A stretch of DNA of 64,000 nucleotides from Enterococcus termitis (GTDB taxonomy: Bacteria > Bacillota > Bacilli > Lactobacillales > Enterococcaceae). Shown piece by piece: positions 1 to 8,599 of the stretch. Each line of letters opens with the position of its first letter. Within the stretch, counting starts at the first letter, position 1. The translations under genes were made by a program, and so were the position numbers. The notes under the pieces were generated by a model. It was not told the DNA's origin, searched no databases, and saw only the letters and a list, made by a program, of their open reading frames with translations. The stretch covers positions 124,001-188,000 of the forward strand of contig NZ_MIJY01000043.1 of assembly GCF_001730305.1 (NCBI RefSeq), read 5' to 3'.

Positions 1-1255
1 CACGGAAACGTTGTAAGCTTCGACAAATGTATTCTGTATAAGCCAAACCATGAGAAAAGTCGATATAGATATTGATAGGTCTTCCAAGTTGTACCGGCTC
101 TAATAAAGAGAGGACGGTAAACATTATGTCATAATAAAGCTTAGCTTGATCATTTTTAGATAACTCTAAAGATAAAAGGAATGGATCTTTACGAACAAAG
201 CGTAAAATCAATTTATGTAAGGAAGAATATACCTCAGCAAAATAACTATAGGCAGCTGTATCGACAAAAGTTGTATAGCTCTGTCTAAAAATAGATAAAC
301 TAAGTAGCTTTTTTAAGAATGAATCATACAATGCTTCTTTTTGGCTATCCTTGACTAAGAATTGTTTAGATAATTGGGTCAATAGTGCTTGTGCAGCTAT
401 TTTGGTTTGCGTGAATAACTCTTTGTTGAAATTAAGTTCGATCTTAAGCATCTCTGATACAAATAAAAATGTCAGCAAATAATTGGTTTCTTTGAATGGT
501 CTATCAGAAAGGTCGGTCACTGAAGTGAGTGTTTGTTCGATCATGGTTAGCTGTCGCTTGTATAGTTGTTGTGCCTGATCACTAACAGAGCAAAGATTTT
601 CCTTTATGGCATGGTGATTTTTGATTCTAATGCGGACGATATGGATAAACAAAGATAATTTCTTTTTCTGAAAAAAAGTTAAATCTAAACCAAAATAAGA
701 CACTAGAAGCTGGGAGAGCTGTTTGACTTCCTCGGTATTTTCTCTAGAAAAGGGATATTTTTCACCGAAATAGAAGTAAGAGACGATATCAAAAATAATC
801 GAACGAACGTGCATTTCTGGTCCAATCAATTTGTTTTTTTGAATGAGAAGCTTCTCTTGTTTTAAACAGTTTAACACTTTATTTCTTATCAGATAAAGCG
901 TTGTTTTAGCGATATGCTGTTCTTCCTGGAATTTCTTTAGCGTTTTTTCTTCCACTAATACTTCGATAAAAAAACGAAATCTTAATGATCGTTTTGCATA
1001 AGTGTGCTGGACTTTTTGGATCATGTCATTAGAAATAGCCTGATAGGTCAGCTCATCATAAAGTTCGTTGGAAATGGCTAATTCTGGGCAGTCATGATTT
1101 AGTTCTGTTAAGTATTTCTCTAATAAAAATTTGGATAGGCCTGTTAGTTCTATCAATCTTTTTTGAGTTAGGTATTGATCATTATATGACTGTAGTGTCA
1201 TCAGAACAGTTAATCTTTCACGATCTTCGTCATCTAAAAAATCTAAGTAGTTCAT
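1..1255 (-). CDS. Mga-like helix-turn-helix regulator (3' end beyond window)
   Basis: The reading frame is open from an ATG at 1255 to the window edge, about 418 codons, so the C-terminus is missing. An AGGAGA ribosome binding site lies 6 bases before the ATG. The protein starts MNYLDFLDDEDRERL and has an N-terminal winged-helix region followed by a long, mostly helical segment, as in Mga/AtxA-type virulence regulators that carry PRD-like and EIIB-like domains. It is cytoplasmic and probably DNA-binding. It lies downstream of, and on the same strand as, the LRR surface protein gene, 196 bases away, and may control that gene or the WxL genes; this is inferred from position. Two further Mga-like genes occur in the window (15201 and 61482). 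Confidence 0.75.
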   Translation of the reverse strand, partial: MNYLDFLDDEDRERLTVLMTLQSYNDQYLTQKRLIELTGLSKFLLEKYLTELNHDCPELAISNELYDELTYQAISNDMIQKVQHTYAKRSLRFRFFIEVLVEEKTLKKFQEEQHIAKTTLYLIRNKVLNCLKQEKLLIQKNKLIGPEMHVRSIIFDIVSYFYFGEKYPFSRENTEEVKQLSQLLVSYFGLDLTFFQKKKLSLFIHIVRIRIKNHHAIKENLCSVSDQAQQLYKRQLTMIEQTLTSVTDLSDRPFKETNYLLTFLFVSEMLKIELNFNKELFTQTKIAAQALLTQLSKQFLVKDSQKEALYDSFLKKLLSLSIFRQSYTTFVDTAAYSYFAEVYSSLHKLILRFVRKDPFLLSLELSKNDQAKLYYDIMFTVLSLLEPVQLGRPINIYIDFSHGLAYTEYICRSLQRFR

Positions 1256-1378
1256 TTGTTTTCTCCTAATATGTAGTTGCGGTGATCTTGATGATGGTTC
1301 AGTTGCTTTTTTTTGAGCCAGACTGGATTGAAGCATTTTCTCCGAGAATCGGTTGCTTCAACAATCATTTTTATTGAC

Positions 1379-1427
1379 GTAAAACACAATGAGGTGCGAA
1401 GCGTGTCAGGACCTCACTGGTTTTTAC
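1379..1427. terminator. Hairpin between LRR gene and Mga-like gene
   Basis: An imperfect inverted repeat pairs GTAAAA...TGAGGT (1379-1395) with ACCTCA...TTTTAC (1411-1427). A second, smaller stem (TTGAAGC 1328-1334 with GCTTCAA 1355-1361) lies next to it. It may end LRR transcription on the minus strand, although a clean U-run is missing. The left arm resembles part of the intergenic repeat at 38572-38587 (GTAAAACACAAyGAGG), so it may be a repeat remnant instead. Confidence 0.4.
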
Positions 1428-1451
1428 GCATAAATGATCCTGTCTCTTTTT

Positions 1452-3392
1452 TTATTTTATTCCGCGGTTCTTCTTTGCTTTTACTGTATAAACTTCTCCG
1501 ATCTTTCCAGTTAAAGTCTGTGGTTTAGCTATTTCATTGCCTTTTTCATCTACAATTTTGACAGTTACAGAACCAAAAGCGTCTGTGTCCTGTGCTTTTT
1601 GAGGTGGATTCTTAGTAGAAACAGTTTTTGGTTCGCTAAAACCTGCTCGTGTATCTGGCAATAAGCGTTCTTCAGCGAGAGTATCAGGTAGTCGATTCAA
1701 AACAGTTGTCTGTTCAGGAATTATCTGATTGATCATATGCCTCTCGCCAACACTCATAAGTCCTCTTGATGTAGAGGGCTCTGGCAATACATAGGAACTC
1801 GAAGTTTCAGTATAAGGTTCAATGACGGAAGGAGTGGCTGCTTGCTCAGCTTTCTTATAGATAAAGCGAACTGTTTGTGGCTGTTTGGTAAAAACTCCTT
1901 GAGTATTACCCAATTGTTGGATTAGTTGCCAATCAGTGATTTGTTTAGGTTTTGCTTGGTAAGGTGTTCCTAATCGTCCGCTTAATGTATCAGGCTCTGC
2001 CAGTGTCCGATTCTCTTCATCAGTATATACGACCATTACGTCGGCTCCTAATGCTTTGTCGTAAATAAATGTTAGCTCCTGTGGGGTTTCTGTAAATAGT
2101 CCGGCAGTTGTTGCAGGGCTAGAGACTAAAAGCCAATCAGTGAATGTTTTTGCTGCTGCGGTAAACGATTCGCCTACCTGTCCAGTTAAAACAAGCGGCT
2201 CGATGATGTCATGTCCAGTGGTATCCCGAAAATGGACAGACACAGGAGCACCAGGTACAGGATCTTCAACGATCGTAAAATCTTGAAGATATGTTCCGGA
2301 TGAAATCGAATAAAAGCCAAAGTGTGCAGGCGTTGCATAGCTTCCAGCAGGATTGTTTATTCGAGCATTATAGTGCATGCTAGTCCAGCTAGCAAACTCA
2401 TCAGTAGAAACATTTAAAACAGTGATGCCTTGATCCGTGATCTGCAGGCGATTTTCCGGTAACTGTACACCGTTGAATTCAAGGACTGTTTCATTTGCAG
2501 ACGATGATGTAGAAAAAGGCGGCAAGTAACCATCAAAATTAGTTAGGCGATGCGGCATCAATTCAAAAGGAACAAAGACCGTTTCCTGTTCAGTATCGTA
2601 TGCTAATGTCGAGCGTGTGATGGTCGCACTTGGCTCCATACGCCCGATATTTTGTCCAAATGCAGCTAGATCGTTGAGGACAGGAAAATCATTTATTACG
2701 GTAAAATCAGTGACACCGCAAAATTGAATCGATATCGATCGTAATTTTGGTAAAACTTTCAACGGTTCAATAGTTGTGATCCCCATATTTGAATCCAGAT
2801 AAAGACGTTGGAGTTCAGAAAGCTGTGTCAGCTTTGGCAAAACATCGTTTGTCAACTGTGTAGCGCTTGCAGAAATATAGGTGATTCCAGTACTTTTTTT
2901 CAAGTCAGGGAAATTTGCAGACGTTAAATTTTGCCCGCGTAAACGAACATAGACAAGCGATGATAATTGCTCCAAAGGTCTAAAGTCAGTTACGTTATTC
3001 GCCTCCACTCTGATGTCGGTCAAATTCACTGCATACTCTAATCCAGCTAAGCTATTGATTTGTGCGGACGTCAATTCCAGAGTCGTCAGCATTGCCAAAT
3101 CTTGTTTGGTCAGCTCGCTTGTTAATGGTTTTCCCAGCTTGTTTAAAATGGTTTCCTTTAAAATATTGTCAGGAACAAGCGCTTGTTTTAAAGCTGGCTG
3201 CGTCAAATCAGAAGTGAGAGTGCTGGCTTGAAATGAAGACGTGCTTTCTGAGGAAGTAGACGTAGTTTGTTCAGCAACAGACAGATCTTCTGTAGTTAAA
3301 TCAATGGCAGTAACTTCAGTTGGATCATTTTCAAAAATGTAGAGACAAAGACACAGTACGGAAGGGAAAAGTACTTTTTTTAAATGGTTCAC
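1452..3392 (-). CDS. Secreted internalin-like LRR protein with MucBP repeats
   Basis: This is a 646-residue exported protein. The start is a GTG with GAGGTG upstream. A hydrophobic export segment (about 1-30) and a Ser/Thr-rich linker are followed by leucine-rich repeats at about 85-240, an immunoglobulin-like stretch, and MucBP units starting near 393, 462 and 607. The third MucBP unit is cut to about 40 residues and ends in KKNRGIK. No LPXTG motif, WxL domain or membrane anchor follows, so how it stays on the surface is unclear. LRR proteins of this kind occur in enterococcal elr-type WxL loci, where they act as adhesins or immune-evasion factors. It is divergent from the regulator at 3782 and WxL operon 1. 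A C-terminal truncation is likely. Confidence 0.8.
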   Translation of the reverse strand: MNHLKKVLFPSVLCLCLYIFENDPTEVTAIDLTTEDLSVAEQTTSTSSESTSSFQASTLTSDLTQPALKQALVPDNILKETILNKLGKPLTSELTKQDLAMLTTLELTSAQINSLAGLEYAVNLTDIRVEANNVTDFRPLEQLSSLVYVRLRGQNLTSANFPDLKKSTGITYISASATQLTNDVLPKLTQLSELQRLYLDSNMGITTIEPLKVLPKLRSISIQFCGVTDFTVINDFPVLNDLAAFGQNIGRMEPSATITRSTLAYDTEQETVFVPFELMPHRLTNFDGYLPPFSTSSSANETVLEFNGVQLPENRLQITDQGITVLNVSTDEFASWTSMHYNARINNPAGSYATPAHFGFYSISSGTYLQDFTIVEDPVPGAPVSVHFRDTTGHDIIEPLVLTGQVGESFTAAAKTFTDWLLVSSPATTAGLFTETPQELTFIYDKALGADVMVVYTDEENRTLAEPDTLSGRLGTPYQAKPKQITDWQLIQQLGNTQGVFTKQPQTVRFIYKKAEQAATPSVIEPYTETSSSYVLPEPSTSRGLMSVGERHMINQIIPEQTTVLNRLPDTLAEERLLPDTRAGFSEPKTVSTKNPPQKAQDTDAFGSVTVKIVDEKGNEIAKPQTLTGKIGEVYTVKAKKNRGIK

Positions 3393-3781
3393 TGTTAGAA
3401 CACCTCAAATTAATAGAATAATATGATATAAAAAACAAAAAAATACGATGTATAAAAAAGAAAATATGTATTACTTATCTTAGTTGGTTCGATTTTTCAC
3501 ATGTAAAAAATAGTGTTAAAAAAAGAAATCCATTAATAATAATACACTTTTTAAGTAGAAGCTTCTATACTAATCGGAAGTTTTTTTCTTTGTTTTTTAT
3601 AAAGTTCAAAAAAATCTCGGAATTTTATAAAAAAGAGGAAAAAAGATGAATAGTCATCATTGTTTTTTAGGTAGATTTGAAAGAATATTAGTTAAGTGAA
3701 ATTCAAATAAATATCATTTATTTTTAGGAGATAAATGAAGATATTTGATTTTCAAAGAGAAAATAAAATAGGAGAAGAACG
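3393..3781. other. AT-rich divergent intergenic region
   Basis: This 389-base gap separates the LRR gene (minus) from the OmpR-type regulator (plus), so it must hold both promoters. It is very AT-rich and no single -35/-10 pair stands out. The 15-mer AAATAAATATCATTT at 3705-3719 recurs exactly at 12592-12606, just ahead of the promoter of the small secreted protein. No ORF or RNA gene is evident. Confidence 0.5.
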
Positions 3782-4471
3782 ATGAGGGTAGGGATATTAG
3801 ACACTGAAAAAAGGATCAGTGAAAAATTCATTGCTTGTCAAACAACCACACACTTCCTCGAAAGTAAAGAAATCCTTGAGGAAAATGACTTGAAAGATGT
3901 AGATGCACTACTTATTTGCAAAAATCAACAGTTTGGTTTAAGAGAAATTTGTGAATGGGTCATTCGAATTAAATCACATGAAGCATTACCGATCTGGGTA
4001 GCGACAAATGAGAGACAGTTGGAAGAAAAAAGTATTTATCTACAATTAGGTGTTTGCGGCATATTTGAAAAAGATTATACAGTAGAAGAAATCGATCTGT
4101 CTATTAGTAACAATTTAAAAGCGATGAGCGTGCATACACAGATACAAGAAAAGACATATCAGGGAGCTACTTTTAAGCTGGATCCGTTAAGGCTGAGTTT
4201 ATCCGTTGGAAAAAATAATGTGCCTTTAACGAAGTTAGAATATTGCTTGTTGGAAATTCTTTATGAAAATAAAGAAGAAGTTTGTACATATGAGATGCTC
4301 GCTAAAACATTGCTGGGAGAAGAAGTCAACCAAGATGTTAATCAAGCACAAAGTAGAGTAGCGAATATTGTATGTAAGGTACGAGCTAAAATTGCTCAAG
4401 TGAATCGTGGAGAACTTGAAATGATCAAAACCATTCGCTCGAGAGGATACATGTTAACTTTGTCTGCATGA
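3782..4471 (+). CDS. OmpR-type winged-helix regulator of WxL locus 1 (ElrR-like)
   Basis: This is a 229-residue cytoplasmic regulator with an AGGAG ribosome binding site. Residues 1-110 resemble a degenerate receiver domain: it opens MRVGILDTEK and the usual phosphoacceptor Asp context is not obvious. Residues about 130-229 form an OmpR/PhoB winged helix, with a recognition-helix region ending IKTIRSRGYML. It precedes the WxL operon on the same strand and is divergent from an LRR gene. In E. faecalis the elr WxL operon has a positive regulator, ElrR, in the corresponding place. Assigning it as activator of 4663-12427 is inference from context. Confidence 0.75.
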   Translation: MRVGILDTEKRISEKFIACQTTTHFLESKEILEENDLKDVDALLICKNQQFGLREICEWVIRIKSHEALPIWVATNERQLEEKSIYLQLGVCGIFEKDYTVEEIDLSISNNLKAMSVHTQIQEKTYQGATFKLDPLRLSLSVGKNNVPLTKLEYCLLEILYENKEEVCTYEMLAKTLLGEEVNQDVNQAQSRVANIVCKVRAKIAQVNRGELEMIKTIRSRGYMLTLSA

Positions 4472-4497
4472 AGCAAGTATTCAATCATGGAGAGGGG

Positions 4498-4644
4498 GTG
4501 AGAAATGTAGTCCAAAGAGGAATTAGAAAAGATAAATTACCTTTTAAAATAAGCAGCTGTCAATTGGAAAAAGGGGATCATTGGCAAAAGTCATTCAAGA
4601 TAGAGCATCTTCATAAGTACAAAATAAGAAGTTTGTTCAACTGA
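4498..4644 (+). CDS. Possible 48-residue ORF ahead of WxL operon 1
   Basis: A GTG at 4498 sits 5 bases after GGAG and opens a 48-codon basic peptide starting MRNVVQRGIRK and ending KIRSLFN. It fills the 191-base gap between the regulator and the small LPXTG gene, ending 18 bases before the latter. It has no signal peptide or membrane segment and no family I recognise. It could be a leader peptide or chance. Confidence 0.3.
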   Translation: MRNVVQRGIRKDKLPFKISSCQLEKGDHWQKSFKIEHLHKYKIRSLFN

Positions 4645-4662
4645 AACAGAGGGGAGGCAACG

Positions 4663-4944
4663 ATGAAAAAATTGATTTGGTCTAGTATTTGTATGTTGTT
4701 CTTATTCGTTCCATTTTTTGGAACAATTGCACAAGCCTCTGGAAAGACACAATCCGATATCACTTTTACACAAGGGGAACAACCTAAGAATCCAATCATT
4801 GATAAAGTTATCAGTGGGGATAAACAAGGAATACTGCCACACACCGGAGAGCAGCTAAGCGTATATTTATTAATTATTGGGATTTGTCTTTTAAGTTTTA
4901 TCTACTTAAAAAATAAAAATACACGAAAGAAGGAACAAGAATGA
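4663..4944 (+). CDS. Small LPXTG-anchored protein of WxL locus 1
   Basis: This 93-residue precursor has a signal peptide at about 1-26 (ending IAQAS), a short mature region with SDITFTQGE at 31-39, the sorting signal LPHTG near 59, a hydrophobic span and a basic tail (KNKNTRKKEQE). Sortase A should link it covalently to peptidoglycan. Small LPXTG proteins of this size are regular members of WxL loci. A strong GAGGGGAGG ribosome binding site precedes it. Its stop overlaps the ATG of the next WxL gene as ATGA, so the two are translationally coupled. The SDITFT motif resembles the post-signal segment of the WxL proteins (see findings). Confidence 0.88.
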   Translation: MKKLIWSSICMLFLFVPFFGTIAQASGKTQSDITFTQGEQPKNPIIDKVISGDKQGILPHTGEQLSVYLLIIGICLLSFIYLKNKNTRKKEQE

Positions 4945-5780
4945 AAAACAAAATAATAACAAGTTTACTATTGAGCGGGTTGGTTTTAAGCTATTCAGCG
5001 ACAGAAGTCCATGCGGATGATACCGCTAAAACGAAAGCTGAGACAGAATTTACGGCGGGTGATCGTCCTGATCCATCAAAACCAGAAGAAGGACCAAAAG
5101 ATCCTAGTCCGCTTGATCCGGATCCAGATCCGGAAGATCCATCAAAACCTAAGCCTCTGCCAGAAGCGAACAATGTTTATGTAACACATTTACCAGATAT
5201 CTCATTTGGTTCAAATAAAACGAATTTGAAAACAACAGAATATGAAGCATTAACAGAAAAACGGACAAAAAATCAAGGCGCAGAAACATTTTATATGCCG
5301 CATTCTGTTCAAGTAGCAGACTTATCTGGTAATAGCGCAACAACATGGAAACTTAGCGTACAACAAGATGATGTTTTCAAAACAAAAGACAGTACACCGC
5401 AAAAACTGACTAATTCACGGATCCGAATTTATGGCAACACGTTGACAAGCACGGCCTATGCGGCTAGCGACTTAGCGGATAAAGTAGCTGGTGTTGCTTT
5501 AGATAAATCAGATGAGTTCGGGGCCTTTTCAACAATTCCAGTTGCTAGTGACAGCCAAGATGAGCTTGTTGTTTTAGAAAATAAAACAGAAGGCTTTACT
5601 TTGAACTCGTATACTTCTTCCATTTTTGCTAATAGCTATCTTGAAGAGAACTATGATGCGACGAAAACACCAAACGCAGAACGATATGAAGGCGTGAAAC
5701 TGAATGTACCAGCAAGTGATCAATCACAAGCAAAAGCATATTCAGCTGATTTAACATGGACATTGACAGTAGAACCATAA
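4941..5780 (+). CDS. WxL domain surface protein
   Basis: This is a 279-residue secreted protein. A signal peptide (about 1-25, ending EVHA) is followed by a short AETEFTAGD segment and a Pro/Asp-rich linker at about 42-75 with DPDPDPEDP repeats. The WxL domain fills the rest, with WxL motifs TWKL (about 134) and TWTL (about 271) and the usual end at TVEP. WxL domains bind peptidoglycan non-covalently, so the protein should sit on the cell wall. It is coupled by ATGA overlap to the LPXTG gene upstream. The linker probably holds the amino end away from the wall. Confidence 0.9.
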   Translation: MKNKIITSLLLSGLVLSYSATEVHADDTAKTKAETEFTAGDRPDPSKPEEGPKDPSPLDPDPDPEDPSKPKPLPEANNVYVTHLPDISFGSNKTNLKTTEYEALTEKRTKNQGAETFYMPHSVQVADLSGNSATTWKLSVQQDDVFKTKDSTPQKLTNSRIRIYGNTLTSTAYAASDLADKVAGVALDKSDEFGAFSTIPVASDSQDELVVLENKTEGFTLNSYTSSIFANSYLEENYDATKTPNAERYEGVKLNVPASDQSQAKAYSADLTWTLTVEP

Positions 5781-5841
5781 AAAGCAACGGTGATTTATTT
5801 TCGAGCAATATAGAAAAATCAAAAGAGAAGGAGCAAAAAAA

Positions 5842-6654
5842 ATGAAAAAAAATAAAATTTTAGGATTAAGTTTACTCGCTGTGGGAGCGTTGGGTTTCTC
5901 GACATCCGCTTTTGCTGAATCAGCTGCTGTACAAACAGACGGAAAAGCATCGTTTGTTCCACAATCAGGAAATATCAATACGATCAAGCCTGGTACAGAT
6001 GAAAAGATCGATATCGTTGATGGGAATAACGAACGTGTGACAGTAGAAAATATCCAATTGATGCATGTTCCAGATTTTGATTTTGGTAATAATGAAACAA
6101 GTGTTGATACTAAAAATTATGATGCTATTTACGAGCATTATCAAAAATCTGGTGACACTACTAAATATGCGATTCCTCACTTTGTGCAGGTTGGCGACGT
6201 TTCAGGGGTTCAAGGAACTGCTTGGGCAGTAACAGTGGAACAGGATTCACTTTTCAAGGAAAACGGCGGGCATTCTTTAAAAGCATCTAGAATCAATATT
6301 TACAATCAAGCATTGACGAACAACGTTCAAACGAGCAATGTTGCCGATGTGGTAACAGGTTTGACGATCCCAAGTGATTCATCCGTTCAGGTTCCGGTAA
6401 AAGGCGTTGATTCAACTGGAAGTATCGCTGTTTTAACTTCAAAAGCTGGTAAAACTGATGGAACAACTACGAATGGAACGATCAGTTCTGTCGTCTTCCA
6501 AAAAGATTATGATGAGTCAAATTATGGGAAAACTGATTCGCCAGCATTAACTGACAAAAATGCAGATGTGAAACTAAATGTTCCGCAAAGTGATGGGGTA
6601 CAGGCGAAGACTTATGGCGCTAAATTAAATTGGACATTAACAGTAGGCCCATAA
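5842..6654 (+). CDS. WxL domain surface protein
   Basis: This is a 270-residue secreted WxL protein behind an AAGGAG ribosome binding site. The signal peptide covers about 1-25 (TSAFA). A GKASFVPQSG segment at 34-43 is followed directly by the WxL domain; the first motif reads AWAV (about 127, Val in place of Leu) and the second NWTL (about 263), ending TVGP. It is clearly a paralogue of the 279-residue protein 62 bases upstream but lacks the Pro/Asp linker. Both belong to one operon. Cell-wall binding is expected from the family; a ligand cannot be predicted. Confidence 0.9.
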   Translation: MKKNKILGLSLLAVGALGFSTSAFAESAAVQTDGKASFVPQSGNINTIKPGTDEKIDIVDGNNERVTVENIQLMHVPDFDFGNNETSVDTKNYDAIYEHYQKSGDTTKYAIPHFVQVGDVSGVQGTAWAVTVEQDSLFKENGGHSLKASRINIYNQALTNNVQTSNVADVVTGLTIPSDSSVQVPVKGVDSTGSIAVLTSKAGKTDGTTTNGTISSVVFQKDYDESNYGKTDSPALTDKNADVKLNVPQSDGVQAKTYGAKLNWTLTVGP

Positions 6655-6723
6655 AAGTTTAGGGTTTGATTGAGGTCGGACGTTAATCGCCATATCTAAA
6701 CTGTTTTAAACTTGATTAAACGG

Positions 6724-6766
6724 CGGAAAAAAACAATGGCTTGGTTATATCAACTGTTTTTTTCCG
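6724..6766 (+). terminator. Intercistronic hairpin before DUF916 gene
   Basis: A perfect 12-base inverted repeat, CGGAAAAAAACA (6724-6735) and TGTTTTTTTCCG (6755-6766), encloses a 19-base loop. The U-run lies inside the 3' arm. It may be a partial terminator or an mRNA stabiliser/processing site that lowers DUF916 expression relative to the WxL genes upstream. WxL locus 2 has a hairpin at the matching place (20197-20236). Confidence 0.6.
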
Positions 6767-6795
6767 ATCTCGATTTTGTTAGAAAGGATAAAGTT

Positions 6796-7977
6796 ATGAG
6801 AGTACACAAACAACCAACTCACTTGAAATGGCAAGTGTTGTCTTTTTTGAGCCTGATTCTTTTATTGTCATTTTCCCCCGCCTATGGAGAAGAGATTCCA
6901 ATCTCGGTTAAAGCGATTTTGCCAGACAATCAAATAGCAAAAGATGCAGGTTATTATGATTTAAAGGTCAAACCAGGAGAGAAGCAAGAACTTTCTTTTC
7001 AATTGTATAACCAAGGGGATCAAGATGCTACAGTTAATATCGATATCAATCCTGCGTATACAGGAGACGGGGGATCATTTGTTTATACAGAAGACGATAC
7101 GAATAAAGATTCATCCTTGAAATATCCGTTATCCAGCATTGCAACATCTGAGCAGACAGTCAGCATTCCAGCAAAAGGAACCACGGTGACGAAGGTCCAG
7201 CTTGAAATTCCTGACGAACCCTTTGAAGGGCTGATTCTGGGAGCTATTCGGGTCACGAGCGCAGATGCGAAAGCAAAGGAAACGGAGGAGACAAAAAAAG
7301 GGTTTAATATCTCGAATAATTTTGCCTATTCAGTTGCGATTCAGCTAAGAGAATCCGACGATTTGCCTAAATCTGAGCTAGCGATCAAGAAAGTTTTTGC
7401 TTCTCAAATTGCTGGACGTAATACAGTAAAGATCAATCTACAAAATCCAACCGCAACAATCATCGATAATGTTTCTTACGAAGCAACTGTCACTAAAAAA
7501 GGAGACAGTACACCACTACATGAAACCAAAGTAAAAGGCTATCGAGTTGCACCGAATACAAATTATAATATCCCGATCAGCTGGGAAAATCAGCCATTTA
7601 CTGCGGGAACATATATCGCTAAAGTAAAAGCAAAATCAGAAGATACTGAACAAGAATGGACATTTGATCAAGAATTTGTGATCAGCGCCAAAGAAGCCAA
7701 AGAGCTGAATGAGCAAGCTGTGGATCTTGAAAAGGATTATCTAATGTATGTTCTGATCGGTGCTGCAGTGTTTATTTTAGTAGTGATTATTCTGATTATC
7801 GTCTTGATCATTCTATCTAAGAAAAAGAAAAAAAGAAAAGAAGCGGCAAGACGCGCACGGCAAAAAAAGCGAAAAAAAGGAAAAGAACATGACAAACGAC
7901 CAACCAACGACAAACGCAAATCACGACCAGCCAATCGACCAACCTCTACAACTTCAAGAGGAACTAAACGAAAATAG
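6796..7977 (+). CDS. DUF916/DUF3324 membrane protein (WxL-interacting type)
   Basis: I start this at the ATG at 6796 (MRVHKQPTHL), which has AAAGGA upstream; the frame is open further upstream, but that stretch overlaps the hairpin at 6724-6766. The 393-residue product has a signal peptide (about 1-32), a DUF916 domain (about 40-165) and a DUF3324 domain (about 170-310), both Ig-like, then one membrane helix near 315-340 and a very basic tail full of KKKRK and RRARQKKRKK. Proteins of this family are membrane-bound partners of WxL proteins, and some bind host proteins. It lies in the WxL operon and its end overlaps the next gene by 89 bases. Confidence 0.85.
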   Translation: MRVHKQPTHLKWQVLSFLSLILLLSFSPAYGEEIPISVKAILPDNQIAKDAGYYDLKVKPGEKQELSFQLYNQGDQDATVNIDINPAYTGDGGSFVYTEDDTNKDSSLKYPLSSIATSEQTVSIPAKGTTVTKVQLEIPDEPFEGLILGAIRVTSADAKAKETEETKKGFNISNNFAYSVAIQLRESDDLPKSELAIKKVFASQIAGRNTVKINLQNPTATIIDNVSYEATVTKKGDSTPLHETKVKGYRVAPNTNYNIPISWENQPFTAGTYIAKVKAKSEDTEQEWTFDQEFVISAKEAKELNEQAVDLEKDYLMYVLIGAAVFILVVIILIIVLIILSKKKKKRKEAARRARQKKRKKGKEHDKRPTNDKRKSRPANRPTSTTSRGTKRK

Positions 7978-8521
7978 GCAGCGTCCATTGTCCTTTTACA
8001 TCGTCTTAGGTATATTGATCATCGTTTTGCTTATTGGAGGGATTGCCGGTTATTTCTGTTATCCTTTCGCCCAAAAAATTGAGGGCAATTGGCTGTCAGC
8101 GGATGAAACGATGGAATTGAAAAGCCGCGGAAAAACGTGGGAATTGGCATTGCCTAACTACCAACAGACAATAGGATTGACACTGGTTTATGCGGGAACC
8201 TGGAAAGCAGCTGGCGTCAACACGTACGACGGAACACAAGTAAAACTATTCGTTAGAGTAAATAAGAAGGATTTTTCAAAAGAAGAAATCGCCGCACTGA
8301 AAAAAAAATCTGAACTATATACTCTCTCTGAACAGACGGATCAAGAGCTTACGCTTCAATATACAAAAAAAGGGATTCAACAAATTCAGTCAGTTTCTAA
8401 CGTAGATACAGTCGTACATATGACGTTGGAAAACATTCATTGGAACAAAAAAAAGGAAAAACTATATTTAAACAATAGCTATTTTTCCAATGAACGGATT
8501 GAATTCAAGCATGAAAAATAA
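7889..8521 (+). CDS. Single-pass membrane protein of WxL locus 1
   Basis: This 210-residue protein starts inside the basic-tail codons of the DUF916 gene, in another frame, behind AAAGGAAAAG. The N-terminal 32 residues are hydrophilic and Gln-rich, followed by a membrane helix at about 34-58 and an extracellular domain with no family I recognise. The topology suggests a cytoplasmic amino end and an external C-terminal domain. Its long overlap with the DUF916 gene implies tightly linked synthesis, so it may be part of the same membrane complex; that is inference. Confidence 0.75.
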   Translation: MTNDQPTTNANHDQPIDQPLQLQEELNENRQRPLSFYIVLGILIIVLLIGGIAGYFCYPFAQKIEGNWLSADETMELKSRGKTWELALPNYQQTIGLTLVYAGTWKAAGVNTYDGTQVKLFVRVNKKDFSKEEIAALKKKSELYTLSEQTDQELTLQYTKKGIQQIQSVSNVDTVVHMTLENIHWNKKKEKLYLNNSYFSNERIEFKHEK

Positions 8522-8550
8522 ACATGGGTTGTTGTTAATTATCGGAAAAA

Positions 8551-8599
8551 ATGAGAGGAGTGAACCATTGAAATAACCATTATTTCAATACTTAATATG
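8551..8599 (+). promoter_or_regulatory. Hairpin between Shine-Dalgarno and AUG
   Basis: GAGAGGAGTG at 8553-8562 is a good ribosome binding site but lies about 35 bases before the only plausible ATG (8597). Between them is a perfect 10-base inverted repeat, ATTGAAATAA (8567-8576) and TTATTTCAAT (8580-8589), with a 3-base loop. Folding would bring the site to roughly 13 bases from AUG. No ATG, GTG or TTG in the gene's frame lies closer to the site. Confidence 0.55.

Noticed and set aside
1313-1528. Plus-strand 71-codon frame
   Set aside because: It is antisense to the LRR gene end and spans the intergenic hairpins; no ribosome site.
4991-5173. Minus-strand Gly/Ser-rich frame
   Set aside because: It is the antisense of the Pro/Asp-rich linker codons in the WxL gene, with no ribosome site.
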